Numbered from the stretch's first letter, positions 1 through 9,369 are shown. The stretch is DNA of 64,000 bases from Rhodanobacter sp. MP7CTX1 (GCF_014205795.1 NZ_JACHCN010000012.1:1-64000); one strand, 5' to 3'. The notes: generated by a model from the letters alone, not told the origin. Numbers and translations: made by a program.

Positions 1-405
1 TCGGTGTGGCTTCCTTCCAGGGCATGGAACGACACCTCGATCAGGCAATGAACTCCTGCCGAGGTGTAACCCATGTCTTGGCACGTCTGTTACCCATGTC
101 TCCGGTCTATACAGGCCACGCAAGAGAAAAGTGACTCGCCCTCCGCAGGAGGACGAAACGCTCTTAAGCTCTGAAACTCTGAAGCATGCGAAACAGCAAA
201 CCCAGAGCATCGCGACTGAAGTCGCTCCCACAAGAGCAACAAGCGCAGCGCAAGGTCACGGGCAAGGGCGCTGGGCCCCTGCATTCGCAGGGGTGACGAG
301 AAATGGGGCGGTCCCGCGTGCACCCAGCCCTCACCCCCACACACTTCCCAGGAGCGAGAGCGCAGAAGACGCTTACAATGCCCCATCCTTCTCAATGGCA
401 CCTCG
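1..405. other. Intergenic, no gene recognised; REP-like half palindrome
   Basis: No convincing gene is seen in this leading stretch. Positions 209-237 hold ATCGCGACTGAAGTCGCTCC followed by CACAAGAGC, a single arm of the same family as the full palindrome at 15845-15920. Around 280-300 there is TTCGCAGGGGTGACGAG, an arm of the hairpin family seen at 14984-15020. The first about 130 bases could be the tail of a mobile element, but no terminal repeat or transposase can be shown within the window. Confidence 0.5.
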
Positions 406-1128
406 ATGACTGAACCCGTCCGCCTCGCCAAACGCGTCGTCGCGTTGGCCCAATGCTCGCGGCGTGAGGCCGAGCAGTACATCGAGGGCGGCTGGGTGCG
501 GGTCGACGGGGTGGTGGTGGAAGAGCCGCAGTTCATGGTCGACACGCAAACCGTCGAACTCGACCCAGGCGCCAAGTTGATTGCCACCGAACCGGCAACC
601 CTCGTGCTGCACAAACCGATTGGCTACGACGCCGGCAGCGGCCCGAACCCGGCCAGCGCGCTCGTCACACCGGATACACGCTCGCCCGATGACGCGTCCG
701 GTGTGCGTCCGTTGAAGCGGCACCTGCAGCGGCTGACTTCACCGCTGCCGCTGCCAGTCAACGCCAGCGGCCTGCTGATTTTTACCCAGGACTGGCGTGT
801 TACCCGCAAGCTCACCGAGGACATCGAGCGGGTCGAGCAGGAGTTCGTGGTCGATGTAAGCGGCACGCTGATTCCCAACGGGCTGGCCCTGCTCAATCAC
901 GGGTTGCGCTTCAACAACTACGCCATGCCGCCGATCAAAGTCAGCTGGCAGAGCGAGCAGCGGCTGCGCTTCGCGTTCAAGGTATTGCAACCCACCCAGA
1001 TCGAACCGATGTGCGAGGCGGTCGGCCTCAAGGTGCTGGCGATGAAGCGCCTGCGCGTGGGCCGCATCCCGCTCGCCAAATTGCCGGCCGGGCAATGGCG
1101 CTATCTGGCTCCGGGCGACCGGATCTGA
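406..1128 (+). CDS. RsuA/RluF-type pseudouridine synthase homologue lacking the catalytic Asp
   Basis: The 240 aa protein has an N-terminal S4 RNA-binding domain (about residues 5-50, with CSRREAEQYIEGGWVRVDG) followed by an RsuA/RluB/RluF-type pseudouridine synthase fold (LVLHKPIGYD at 67-74). In active members the catalytic Asp sits in an RLDxD(S/T)xGLL motif. Here the matching segment is PLPVNASGLLIF (115-126), so the catalytic Asp position is Pro117 and the second Asp is Asn119. The family is known to modify rRNA uridines, but this member is probably inactive as an isomerase and may act only as an RNA-binding or assembly factor. The start is the ATG at 406, and no strong ribosome binding site is visible. 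Confidence 0.85.
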   Translation: MTEPVRLAKRVVALAQCSRREAEQYIEGGWVRVDGVVVEEPQFMVDTQTVELDPGAKLIATEPATLVLHKPIGYDAGSGPNPASALVTPDTRSPDDASGVRPLKRHLQRLTSPLPLPVNASGLLIFTQDWRVTRKLTEDIERVEQEFVVDVSGTLIPNGLALLNHGLRFNNYAMPPIKVSWQSEQRLRFAFKVLQPTQIEPMCEAVGLKVLAMKRLRVGRIPLAKLPAGQWRYLAPGDRI

Positions 1129-1255
1129 AGCTGCCCCGGCTGATCCGCCAGGCGCAGCTTTCTCTGGCAGGTTCTGCGCAACCAGCCCCGGAACGGCTTA
1201 GACTTCGCTGCGTGTCACACGCTGCATACCACCCAACCACACCGCGGAGAGCGAC

Positions 1256-1360
1256 ATGAGCAAGGGTTTGGATTCAAAGAAAAGCGACAAGAAAAAACCG
1301 GCCAAGACCATGAAAGAGAAAAAGGCCGCCAAGCAGGAAAAGAAGAAGAACAGCAAGTAA
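1256..1360 (+). CDS. Small Lys-rich basic protein (34 aa)
   Basis: This short reading frame encodes 34 residues starting MSKGLDSKKSDKKKPAKTMK, nearly half of them Lys, with no hydrophobic segment. A ribosome binding site (GGAGAG) lies 6 bases before the ATG. Spacing and composition argue for a real gene: it stands alone between the S4 protein and the convergent DUF1993 gene. Function is unknown. A nucleic-acid-binding or ribosome-associated role is only a guess from charge. Confidence 0.7.
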   Translation: MSKGLDSKKSDKKKPAKTMKEKKAAKQEKKKNSK

Positions 1361-1448
1361 CCGCTCGCCCGCTCAGGTAACCCGTTCAGGCGAACACGTG
1401 CCGGGCATGACCGCTCTGCCCGGCACAAATTGCCCTGCTACGAAAAGA

Positions 1449-1958
1449 TCAGTACTGACCCATGTAATCGCGCTTGCCAATCTCGATGCCGTTGTGGCGC
1501 AACAGCGCATACGCGGTCGTGACGTGGAAGAAGAACTGCGGCAGACCATAGCTCAGCAGATAGCCCTGGCCGTCGAAGCGACGCTCTTTCGGTGTACCGG
1601 GGCGTATCACGACTTCACGCCCAGCAGCACCTTCAAACTGCGCCTCACTGAAGCTGTCGATAAACGCAATGCTGCGGGCGATCAAACCACGCAACTCTTC
1701 GAACGTCCGCTCGTTGTCGTCGTACTTCGGCACTTCGGCACCGGCCAGTCGCGCCGATACACCACGCGCAAAATCACAGGCGATCTGCACCTGCTTGCTC
1801 AGCGGAAACATGTCCGGAAACAGCCGTGCCTGAGTGAACGCCGTCGGCTCGATATTCTTCTCCGCCGCATGTGTTTCGGCCTTGGCCAGATTCGCGGCGA
1901 GACCGCCGAGCATCTGCTTGAATACGGAAACGGAGCTGGCGTACATGGTCTGGGACAT
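1449..1958 (-). CDS. DUF1993 family protein
   Basis: A 169 aa soluble helical protein starting MSQTMYASSVSVFKQMLGGL. It matches the DUF1993 family (DinB-like four-helix bundle) across its length, with typical features such as the FPLSKQVQIACDFARG segment and the C-terminal FFFHVTTAYALLRHNGIEIG. No biochemical role is established for the family. The start at 1958 was preferred over a longer frame (2018) because AAGGAACC precedes it at good spacing. It is followed on the same strand by nothing close; the upstream DDAH gene ends 60 bases upstream in coordinates of this start's far side. Confidence 0.85.
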   Translation of the reverse strand: MSQTMYASSVSVFKQMLGGLAANLAKAETHAAEKNIEPTAFTQARLFPDMFPLSKQVQIACDFARGVSARLAGAEVPKYDDNERTFEELRGLIARSIAFIDSFSEAQFEGAAGREVVIRPGTPKERRFDGQGYLLSYGLPQFFFHVTTAYALLRHNGIEIGKRDYMGQY

Positions 1959-2078
1959 GAGGGTTCCTTGCGATGGGGCGGTGAATGATCCGCATAGCGT
2001 AACCGTTCCGCGTCTCATCGTTGCTGCCGATACCCGCTGATCCTGGCGCCCACGGATTCAAGACGTCATGCGCCAGGA

Positions 2079-2849
2079 TCACCCCACCTCGCGAAATACC
2101 AAGCTGCAGCAGGTCACTGCGCCTTCGGCTTTCTGCAGCTCGGAGACGTCGACGGCGATGACCTTGAAGCCGGCGTCGATGAGTCTCTGCTGTGTACGCG
2201 GAAAACTGGCCGGCATCACTAGCGCATCGCCAATGCGCAATACGTTTGCAGCGTGCGGCTCGGCGGGGTCGACTTCAACAATGCGAAAGTCGGCAAACGG
2301 TTCGCGATCCAGCCACTTCGGTTGCACCAGCAAGGTGTCGTCGACGAGCTGCGTGACAGCGGATTTCAGATGCAGACAGCCGCGGGTCGGCACACCCTGC
2401 ACCGCATAACCATAAGCGGCCAGCAGTTCACGCAATTGCGCGATGCCCTCGGCATTGCTGCGTGCCGACTGGCCGACGTATAGCGTGCGGCCGAGCCGCA
2501 GCACATCGCCGCCATCCAGCGTGCCCGGTGCCTCTATCGTCAGCACGGGCCGGTAATCGCGCAGTACGGTGGCAACGCTCGCCACTTCCGGGCGTCGGGA
2601 TAGTGCTCCAGGACGGGTCAGAACCGCGATCTCGTCCAGCACGATCGCCACGTCCTCGACAAAGACCGAATCCGGCAATAGCGGTTCGGCCGGCAGGACT
2701 ATCAACCGGCAGCCGAGCGCTTCCAGGGCACGCTGGTATTCGTCGTGCTGTCTGCCGGCGCGTGCGGCATCGATCGGGCTGCGCGGGATATGCGACAACT
2801 CGCAATTGGCGAGGGCGGGACTGACTTCACGGGTTACGGCTATCCACAT
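2079..2849 (-). CDS. Dimethylarginine dimethylaminohydrolase (DDAH) family
   Basis: A 256 aa enzyme of the pentein (guanidino-group-modifying) superfamily. DDAH hydrolyses N-methylated arginines to citrulline and methylamines. Visible family landmarks are SVFVEDVAIV (61-70, substrate-binding acidic pair), GTLDGGDVLRLG (109-120), the catalytic His160 in GCLHLKSAVT, and the catalytic Cys247 in EGAVTCCSLVF. Length is as expected for bacterial DDAH, and no signal peptide is seen. It lies 37 bases downstream of the small Cys-rich oxidoreductase-like gene and may share its transcript. The substrate could also be another guanidino compound. Confidence 0.92.
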   Translation of the reverse strand: MWIAVTREVSPALANCELSHIPRSPIDAARAGRQHDEYQRALEALGCRLIVLPAEPLLPDSVFVEDVAIVLDEIAVLTRPGALSRRPEVASVATVLRDYRPVLTIEAPGTLDGGDVLRLGRTLYVGQSARSNAEGIAQLRELLAAYGYAVQGVPTRGCLHLKSAVTQLVDDTLLVQPKWLDREPFADFRIVEVDPAEPHAANVLRIGDALVMPASFPRTQQRLIDAGFKVIAVDVSELQKAEGAVTCCSLVFREVG

Positions 2850-2886
2850 GGCGTTCTCTTGGCAGGTACATCAAGGCGGCAGACAC

Positions 2887-3057
2887 TCAGGGATGACGGG
2901 CACGCCACGCGGCCAGCGCGGCCTCATAACGTTCGAGTGCTTCCCCGTAAGCATCAAACACGCAACGCGCACAACCTTCGCCGCAGCAATCGTCCGCATC
3001 CGGTTCGACCGGACGTGTTGGTGGCGGGTCGGCTGGGTCGGCGTTGATCGTGCTCAC
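2887..3057 (-). CDS. Oxidoreductase-like Cys-rich small protein
   Basis: About 56 aa from a GTG start. The C-terminal half reads DDCCGEGCARCVFDAYGEAL, the CCxxxCxxC signature of the 'oxidoreductase-like protein, N-terminal' family (PF09791), followed by an amphipathic helix ending in WRARHP. The N-terminus is Pro/Asp-rich. The GTG at 3057 was chosen because GCAGGA sits 11 bases upstream; a longer frame to 3189 exists but its extra residues look non-coding. The Cys cluster suggests metal or Fe-S binding, but function is unknown. It is just upstream of the DDAH gene on the same strand. Confidence 0.7.
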   Translation of the reverse strand: MSTINADPADPPPTRPVEPDADDCCGEGCARCVFDAYGEALERYEAALAAWRARHP

Positions 3058-3249
3058 GGCTTTTTGTCCTGCAGCAAGTTTCGCCACCTCAACATGCGTC
3101 TCGCCGCCTGATCGTCCAGATGATGGATGGTGCGACCAATCAACGTCACAACTCAAGCATGCCTGGCTAAAGATCATGTCGTCGATCATTGGCAGATCGT
3201 TAACCGCCTGCGAAGATCAAGCAATCGCCGCCACTCCTGAGCCATCACG

Positions 3250-4413
3250 ATGCAAGTCAGCACTCCTTCTGAAAGCCGACCGTTCTCGCCGTGGCGCACC
3301 CTGTTTTTGGCAACCATCGTCGGTACGCTGGCCGGTTGCGCCATGCATGCAGCACAGCCGCCGCGAGACGCCGAGCATTATCGCGTCGTCGGCTACGACA
3401 CAGTGCGCACTGACATTGACTCAAAAGATGCCGGCAAGATCGATACGCTGATCTTCGCGTTCGCCAAGCTGGTCAACGGCGAGGTCGTGCTCGAACCGGA
3501 CGACGCGCAACGCCTGCATCGACTCATCACGCTCAAGGCGGCAAACCCTCAGCTGAAAGTGGTCGTCTCGGTGGGTGGCTGGGGCGCCGGTGGTTTCTCC
3601 GAGGCGGCAAGCACGACAGAGAGTCGGCAACGATTTGCCAGCAGCGCCGCGCAACTGCTGGCCGCGAACAACGCTGACGGTCTGGACGTGGATTGGGAAT
3701 ATCCCGGCCATGGCGAATCCGGCATCAAGAGCAGTCCGCAGGATCGCGCCAACTTCACTCTGCTGTTGAGAGCGCTGCGCGCGACGCTCGATCAGGTCGG
3801 CAACGCTCACGCACATCGGGGCGTCGACCACTATTCACTCAGCATCGCGGCCGCCGACGGCGTCTTCGTCAATGGTATCGATATCGCGGCGATCGAGCCC
3901 AGCCTCGACTGGTTCAACCTGATGACTTATGACTTCGTCAATTCGATGACGCCAACCACCGGGCATCACAGCGGACTGAATACCTCGACGCTCGCACCGG
4001 CCGACGCACGCAGCACGGAGCGGGCGGTGCAGCAGTTTCTCGCCGCTGGTGTACGGCCGCATAAACTGCTGATCGGCGCGGCGTTCTACGGCCGCGAGTT
4101 CGCCGACGTGCAGCCGGCACACGATGGTCTCTACCAGGCCTACGGTCACTACCAGGGCGAACACCCGTGGCCGCAGCTCAAGGCCGACTTCATCAACCGC
4201 AACGGCTACGTCCGCTACTGGGACACGGTGGCGCAGGCGCCGTATCTGTGGAACGCGGCAACGCATCGTTTCATCAGCTACGACGACCCGCAGTCAATCG
4301 CCGCCAAGGCGGACTACGTCAAGTCCCATCACCTTGGCGGCATCATGTATTGGGAGCAAGGTGAGGACCCGCAAGGCGAATTACTCGATGCGGTCTGGCA
4401 GAGCCTGCACTAG
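3250..4413 (+). CDS. GH18 chitinase, lipoprotein
   Basis: 387 aa. An N-terminal signal ends in a lipobox (TLAGC, Cys30), so the enzyme is probably anchored to a membrane facing the periplasm or surface. The GH18 barrel begins at YRVVGYDTVR; VVVSVGGWGAGGFS is the family's SxGG strand, and DGLDVDWE (143-150) is the DxxDxDxE catalytic motif with Glu150 as the acid. NLMTYDF and GGIMYWEQGED are further conserved strands. It should cleave chitin or chitooligosaccharides. No binding modules are present. A hairpin follows directly after the stop. Confidence 0.93.
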   Translation: MQVSTPSESRPFSPWRTLFLATIVGTLAGCAMHAAQPPRDAEHYRVVGYDTVRTDIDSKDAGKIDTLIFAFAKLVNGEVVLEPDDAQRLHRLITLKAANPQLKVVVSVGGWGAGGFSEAASTTESRQRFASSAAQLLAANNADGLDVDWEYPGHGESGIKSSPQDRANFTLLLRALRATLDQVGNAHAHRGVDHYSLSIAAADGVFVNGIDIAAIEPSLDWFNLMTYDFVNSMTPTTGHHSGLNTSTLAPADARSTERAVQQFLAAGVRPHKLLIGAAFYGREFADVQPAHDGLYQAYGHYQGEHPWPQLKADFINRNGYVRYWDTVAQAPYLWNAATHRFISYDDPQSIAAKADYVKSHHLGGIMYWEQGEDPQGELLDAVWQSLH

Positions 4414-4441
4414 GGATGCTCCGTTCCCATCGGAGCATCCC
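4413..4441. terminator. Hairpin between convergent genes
   Basis: A perfect 10-bp inverted repeat, GGGATGCTCC / GGAGCATCCC with a 9-base loop, starts at the last base of the chitinase stop codon and sits between two convergent genes. There is no T-run on either side, so it may stabilise 3' ends rather than act as a classic intrinsic terminator. Confidence 0.6.
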
Positions 4442-4453
4442 TGACTCGAGCAG

Positions 4454-5227
4454 TTATTTCGCCGGCTTGCGGAAGCGATACATGAACTGGTCGGTGTGAC
4501 CGCGTATCGACTTGTCGAACACCTTGATCGTGTGCGGATCGGCCGGGTTGCGCAGCGCGCTGCTTTCGCCGTCAAACACAAAACCGGCTGCTACCACCTG
4601 CTGCTTCACGATTGCCGGATCGATCCGGTGCAGCGTATCGGTGTCCTGCATGCCGCTGCCGGCCGGTGCCACGTGATCGATGATCACCCACAGGCCACCG
4701 GGCTTCAGCGCGTCGAATACCTGCTTGTTGAGCACGGCAGGATCGACCTTCCCCATGAATTTGTCGGGGTAGTCGTGATAGTTCTGCGAGGTGAACACCA
4801 CGTCGACCGGCTTGGGCGAGCTCAGCTGATTCGCCGGCTGGGTCAGCACGGTCACGTTGGCATAATGCGGGTCAGCAGCCAGCTTGTTGGAGCCAGACAG
4901 ATCGTCCTCATCCTCTTTCGCGTATTCGCTCGGCCACACCACATAGACATGGCCCTTCGACCCTACGATCGCACTGAACACACGAGTGAAATAGCCGCTA
5001 CCGGGTATCAGTTCCAGCACGCTCTGGCCTGGCTTGACCTCGGCAAACTTCATCACGTCGCTGATCTTGCGACGAGCATCATTCGACACATCAGCCTGGC
5101 GCGCCGGATCGTTGACCGCGTTGGTCACGAATGCCGGGACGGCGCCGATGTGCGAACTTGAATCCTGGGCCAGCGCCAATGAAGGAAGCGCGAGGGCCAT
5201 CAACACAGCAAGGACGGTCGGACGCAT
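4454..5227 (-). CDS. Exported class I SAM-dependent methyltransferase-like protein
   Basis: 257 aa beginning MRPTVLAVLMALALPSLALA, a clear Sec signal peptide. The mature part carries a Rossmann methyltransferase fold: SVLELIPGSGYFTRVF is motif I (ExxPGxGxxT), VDVVFTSQNYHDYPD is near motif IV, and LKPGGLWVIIDH is the post-IV strand. Periplasmic proteins with this fold are found in many proteobacteria and have no settled substrate; SAM supply in the periplasm is a puzzle. The start at 5227 gives the signal peptide directly; an upstream in-frame extension to 5401 looks non-coding. Confidence 0.85.
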   Translation of the reverse strand: MRPTVLAVLMALALPSLALAQDSSSHIGAVPAFVTNAVNDPARQADVSNDARRKISDVMKFAEVKPGQSVLELIPGSGYFTRVFSAIVGSKGHVYVVWPSEYAKEDEDDLSGSNKLAADPHYANVTVLTQPANQLSSPKPVDVVFTSQNYHDYPDKFMGKVDPAVLNKQVFDALKPGGLWVIIDHVAPAGSGMQDTDTLHRIDPAIVKQQVVAAGFVFDGESSALRNPADPHTIKVFDKSIRGHTDQFMYRFRKPAK

Positions 5228-5440
5228 GACGTACTCCGCTAGTGAACAATGGTGGTCGGGATTCTGCTCCTGGACGGCCCAAACTGCCCAGTGCCACTTG
5301 GCATGCACTGAATCCACATGGCTTCCCGCCGCCTCGTCCAGGGTGCCTTCTGGCAGGGTCGGCTCACTCGCACGAGACAGCTGAGGCATAGGCTGGTACA
5401 ACTGGCATGCCGTCCCACTGAAGACAAAGGAAGCCGTCTG

Positions 5441-6817
5441 ATGTCGTCATTTCGTGCCGGACCCATGCTCATCTGCGCGCTGCTGTTTGCGGGCGCGACC
5501 ACGCTCGGCCACGCGCAATCGGCCGCCCAGTGGCAAGCCCGGCAGATCGTTGCCGCGCAGAAGTCCGAGGAGATCATGCGGGATGCCGACCAGCGCAAGG
5601 GACTGCTGGCCCAGTTCCAGGTGATGCGGTATGCCTACGCCGGCAACAAGGATCCGGCCTTCCATTTGATCTTCGGCCAGTACCTGAGCTGGTATCAGAC
5701 ATTTATCGGCGACTATCCGGATGCCTCGTCGAGCTTCTCCATCAAACAGGTCCCACTGCCCGATGACAACCCTTCGCCACTGGCCAGCACGGAGTACACG
5801 GCCCGTCCTGCGCTGGATGTCATTCCCGAACTGGCCAAGAACTACCAGGCGGTGTTCTTCAACGAGGCACACAACGTACCGATCACCCGCACCCTGACCG
5901 TGCAGCTGCTCAGCAAACTGCGCGCGGACGGCTTCAACTACTTCGCCGCCGAGACGCTGTATCAGTCCGATACGAAACTGGCAGCGCGCGGCTACCCGAT
6001 CAAGGGCAGCGGCTTTTACACCGAAGAGCCCATTTGCGCCGAAATGGTACGCACCGCCCTCAAGCTGGGTTTCAAGGTGATCGCCTACGAGGCGCTATCG
6101 GATGCGACTGGCGATGCGCGCGAGGCCGAACAGGCACGCAACATCTATCAACAGGTATTCAAGCAAGACCCCAAGGCACGACTGGTACTCGATGCCGGCT
6201 ATGCGCATATCCAGAAGACGGGCGCGTTCCTCAATGGCTCCTCCATGGTGGAACACCTGACAAAGATTTCCGGTATCGATCCGCTCAGCGTGGAACAGAC
6301 CATGCTGTTCCCCCATCAATCCAGCGACGACGACCACCCGTACTACGCCCCGATCATCCAGCAAGTGCAGCCGAAGACCCCGATAGTGTTCGTGGACAAG
6401 GCCGGCAAGCCCTGGTCGCTGCGCCCTGGTTATGACGTCAGTGTGTTCTTTCCGCCGCAGGAACTGCTGCGCGGGCGCCCCACCTGGTTAAGCCTTGGTG
6501 GCCTGCGCAGCCCGTTCTTCGTGGAAGGCGACAGGTGCGGTCGCTCTTATCCGTGCCTGGTCCAGGCGCGCTATGCCAATGAAGAAGCCGACTCCATACC
6601 GGCCGACCGCCTGGTGCTGGATCCGATACCACTGAACACCATCCTCCACGAACACATCAACAACGGTCACGAAGCCCCCACCAGTGAGCTCTATCTGCGT
6701 CCTGGCAAATACAAGCTGACGTTCACCGGGGAAGACGCCGGCATGCTGTACCAGCAGGACATCACCGTGGGCGATCAACCTGCCGATGCGCCACCGGCAA
6801 AGCCTGATCCAAGTTAA
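5441..6817 (+). CDS. Exported protein with a ChaN/erythromycin-esterase-like segment
   Basis: 458 aa with a signal peptide (MSSFRAGPMLICALLFAGAT, cleavage near GHAQ). The central part, VFFNEAHNVPITRTLTVQLL followed by DGFNYFAAETLY, resembles the GExH...AEx pattern of ChaN/EreA-type (Tiki-like) proteins, but with Asn in place of the usual Gly before Glu. LDAGYAHIQKTG fits the His of that fold. A C-terminal beta-rich part (about 360-440) may be a separate domain. The start at 5441 follows AAGGAAG at about 8 bases. Function is not known; a hydrolase or heme-binding role is speculation. Confidence 0.7.
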   Translation: MSSFRAGPMLICALLFAGATTLGHAQSAAQWQARQIVAAQKSEEIMRDADQRKGLLAQFQVMRYAYAGNKDPAFHLIFGQYLSWYQTFIGDYPDASSSFSIKQVPLPDDNPSPLASTEYTARPALDVIPELAKNYQAVFFNEAHNVPITRTLTVQLLSKLRADGFNYFAAETLYQSDTKLAARGYPIKGSGFYTEEPICAEMVRTALKLGFKVIAYEALSDATGDAREAEQARNIYQQVFKQDPKARLVLDAGYAHIQKTGAFLNGSSMVEHLTKISGIDPLSVEQTMLFPHQSSDDDHPYYAPIIQQVQPKTPIVFVDKAGKPWSLRPGYDVSVFFPPQELLRGRPTWLSLGGLRSPFFVEGDRCGRSYPCLVQARYANEEADSIPADRLVLDPIPLNTILHEHINNGHEAPTSELYLRPGKYKLTFTGEDAGMLYQQDITVGDQPADAPPAKPDPS

Positions 6818-7065
6818 ATCCCGTCAACTTGGATACTGCCGACACGGCCATCTTGGTGCTCGGCGCGATCGCCGCCAGCGCGTTGTGGCTTTGGGTTGTT
6901 TGTCACGACTTGGCCGCTCCGAGCGCGCAAGCATGACTACTGCCCTACGCAGCCATTGCGCCAGCCGGGTATAACCAGTGGAATGTAGCGGCTGCCGATC
7001 GAGGTCTGGCCCGATAGGCAGCGGCTGTTTGTTTGATGATCAACTGAAGATGGGGATGACACCGC

Positions 7066-9369
7066 ATGACTCGATTGAAAGTACGACCGGTGCTGGCCTT
7101 GGCATGCCTGCTGGCAACGTTCGGCAGTGCCGCGGCGGCGGGCGATGGCGCCCATGACACCGGCGGCATGTTTGGATTCAGTCCTGCCAGCGCGGCCGCA
7201 CAGCAAAGTCTGGAGCAGCGCTTTGACGCGCAACTCGATCCCGCCGATTTGCGCGACTGGCTCAAGCAGATGTCCTCCCAGCCGAACCAGGTGGGATCAC
7301 CGCACGACAAGGCCAACGCCGATTTCATGCTCGCGAAGTTTCGCGAGTGGGGCTGGGATGCCCATATAGAAACCTTCAGCGTGCTGTATCCCTCGCCCAA
7401 AAAAGAGGCGTTGGAGCTGCTCGGACCACATCCCTTCACGGCCACCCTCAGCGAACCGGCCGTGGCCGGCGACGCCACCTCCAACCTTCAGGGTGTCTTG
7501 CCGCCTTACAACGTGTTCGGCGGCGACGGCGATGTCACCGCCGAGCTCGTCTACGCCAACTACGGCATGCCGGACGACTACAAAGACCTGGCCCGACGCG
7601 GCATCGACGTGCGCGGCAAGATCGTCATCACCCGCTACGGCGGCGGCTGGCGCGGCCTGAAACCCAAGCTTGCGCAGGAGCACGGTGCGGTCGGTTGCCT
7701 GATCTATTCGGATCCCAAGGAGGACGGCTACGCCCAGGGCGACGTCTATCCGCAAGGTGGCTGGCGTCCGGCGCAAGGCGTGCAACGCGGCTCGGTCGCC
7801 GACATGCAGCAGTATCCGGGTGACCCGCTTACGCCCGGTGTGGGCTCCACACCGGATGCCAAGCGCCTGGCGATCAAGGACGCGAAAACCATCCTGAAGA
7901 TTCCGGTGCTGCCGATTTCCTACGCCGATGCCACGCCGCTGCTGCAGGCACTGACCGGCCCGGTGGCACCGCCCAGCTGGCGAGGCTCGCTCCCGTTGAC
8001 GTACCACGTCGGTCCCAGCGTCGCCAAAGTGCATCTGACCGTGTTGTCCGACTGGACCCAGAAGCCGATCTATGACGTGATCGCCGTGCTCAAGGGTTCC
8101 ACCGCACCGGACCAGTGGATCGTGCGCGGCAACCATCACGACGGCTGGGTGTTCGGCGCGTGGGATCCGCTCGCCGGCAATGTCGCGCTATTGGCTGAGG
8201 CCAAGGCTATCGGCGCGCTGGTCAAGCAGGGCTGGCGGCCCAACCGCACCCTGGTCTACGCCAGCTGGGATGCCGAGGAACCCGGCCTGATGGGTTCGAC
8301 CGAATGGGCCGAAACACACGCCAAGGAGCTGCAGGACAAGGCCGTTCTCTACATCAACTCCGATACCAACGGTCGCGGTTTCCTGGATGCCGGTGGCAGC
8401 CATTCGGCGCAACACCTGATCAACCAGGTGGCGGACGGCGTAACTGATCCGGAAATGCACGTCAGCGTGCGTGAGCGCATGCGCGCGCACCTGATGGTCG
8501 ATGGCAACGACAAGGACGCCAAGCCCGAGGTCAAGGACATGGCCAAGCTCGCGGCGGAAGGTGGCGATGTGCCGATCCAGGCGCTGGGCTCCGGCTCCGA
8601 CTACAGTGCGTTCCTGGAACACCTGGGCATCGCCTCGATCGACCTTGGCTTCAGCGGCGAGGACGACAACGGCGGCATCTATCACTCGCTCTACGATTCG
8701 TACGATCACTACATCCGCTTCGGCGACCCCTCGTTCGAATACGGCGTGACCCTGGCCAAGGTCGCCGGCCATATCGCGCTGCGCACGGCCGATGCGAACA
8801 TGCTGCCGCTGCGCTTCGGCGACTTCAGCGACACGCTCGACCGCTACGTCGTCGAGTTGCACAAGCTGGTCGACGATACTCGCAAGGACACCCAGCAGCA
8901 GCACCAGCTGCTCGATCAGCATGCGTTCGCACTCAGCATGGACCCGACGCGGCCGGTCGCACCACCCGAGCGCGATTCGGACGTCCCGGCGATCGATCTG
9001 GCACCGCTGGATAAAGCTGCCAAGCAGCTCAAGCAAAGCGCACAGGCCTATGCGGCGACCTACAACACGCGTGCCGCTACCGGTTTCCACATGCCGGCGA
9101 CTCAACAGCTTCAACTGAACGAACTGATGGGTCGGATGGAACAGGCGCTGTCCAATCCTGACGGCCTGCCCGAACGCCCCTGGTTCAAGCACATGATCTA
9201 CGCACCCGGCATGTTGACCGGCTACGGCGTCAAGACCGTCCCCGGTGTACGCGAAGCGATCGAGGCACGCCGCTGGGCCGAGGTCAATCAGTACTCGGCA
9301 GTCACCGCCAAGGTGCTCGATCGCTACCGCACGCAACTCGACCAGTTGACCGCACTACTGAAGAAATAA
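7066..9369 (+). CDS. Exported M28 metallopeptidase, glutamate carboxypeptidase II-like
   Basis: 767 aa with signal peptide (VLALACLLATFGSAAAA). Order of domains: PA-like insert (about 160-300, GIDVRGKIVITRYGG), M28 di-zinc peptidase (about 330-570), and a C-terminal helical transferrin-receptor-like dimerisation domain. Metal and catalytic landmarks are GNHHDGWVFGAWDP, SWDAEEPGLMGS, GSGSDYSAF and IYHSLYDSYDHY. Homologues such as PSMA/NAALADase remove C-terminal glutamate. In bacteria it probably trims peptides in the periplasm. An intrinsic terminator follows at 9403-9433. Confidence 0.93.
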   Translation: MTRLKVRPVLALACLLATFGSAAAAGDGAHDTGGMFGFSPASAAAQQSLEQRFDAQLDPADLRDWLKQMSSQPNQVGSPHDKANADFMLAKFREWGWDAHIETFSVLYPSPKKEALELLGPHPFTATLSEPAVAGDATSNLQGVLPPYNVFGGDGDVTAELVYANYGMPDDYKDLARRGIDVRGKIVITRYGGGWRGLKPKLAQEHGAVGCLIYSDPKEDGYAQGDVYPQGGWRPAQGVQRGSVADMQQYPGDPLTPGVGSTPDAKRLAIKDAKTILKIPVLPISYADATPLLQALTGPVAPPSWRGSLPLTYHVGPSVAKVHLTVLSDWTQKPIYDVIAVLKGSTAPDQWIVRGNHHDGWVFGAWDPLAGNVALLAEAKAIGALVKQGWRPNRTLVYASWDAEEPGLMGSTEWAETHAKELQDKAVLYINSDTNGRGFLDAGGSHSAQHLINQVADGVTDPEMHVSVRERMRAHLMVDGNDKDAKPEVKDMAKLAAEGGDVPIQALGSGSDYSAFLEHLGIASIDLGFSGEDDNGGIYHSLYDSYDHYIRFGDPSFEYGVTLAKVAGHIALRTADANMLPLRFGDFSDTLDRYVVELHKLVDDTRKDTQQQHQLLDQHAFALSMDPTRPVAPPERDSDVPAIDLAPLDKAAKQLKQSAQAYAATYNTRAATGFHMPATQQLQLNELMGRMEQALSNPDGLPERPWFKHMIYAPGMLTGYGVKTVPGVREAIEARRWAEVNQYSAVTAKVLDRYRTQLDQLTALLKK

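Noticed and set aside
1-130. End of an insertion sequence at the window start
   Set aside because: The sequence is suggestive, but no inverted repeat, target duplication or transposase frame can be shown.
8188-9336. Long minus-strand frame of 382 codons antisense to the M28 peptidase
   Set aside because: It mirrors the high-GC codon pattern of the real gene on the other strand and resembles no protein; the plus-strand frame has clear peptidase motifs.
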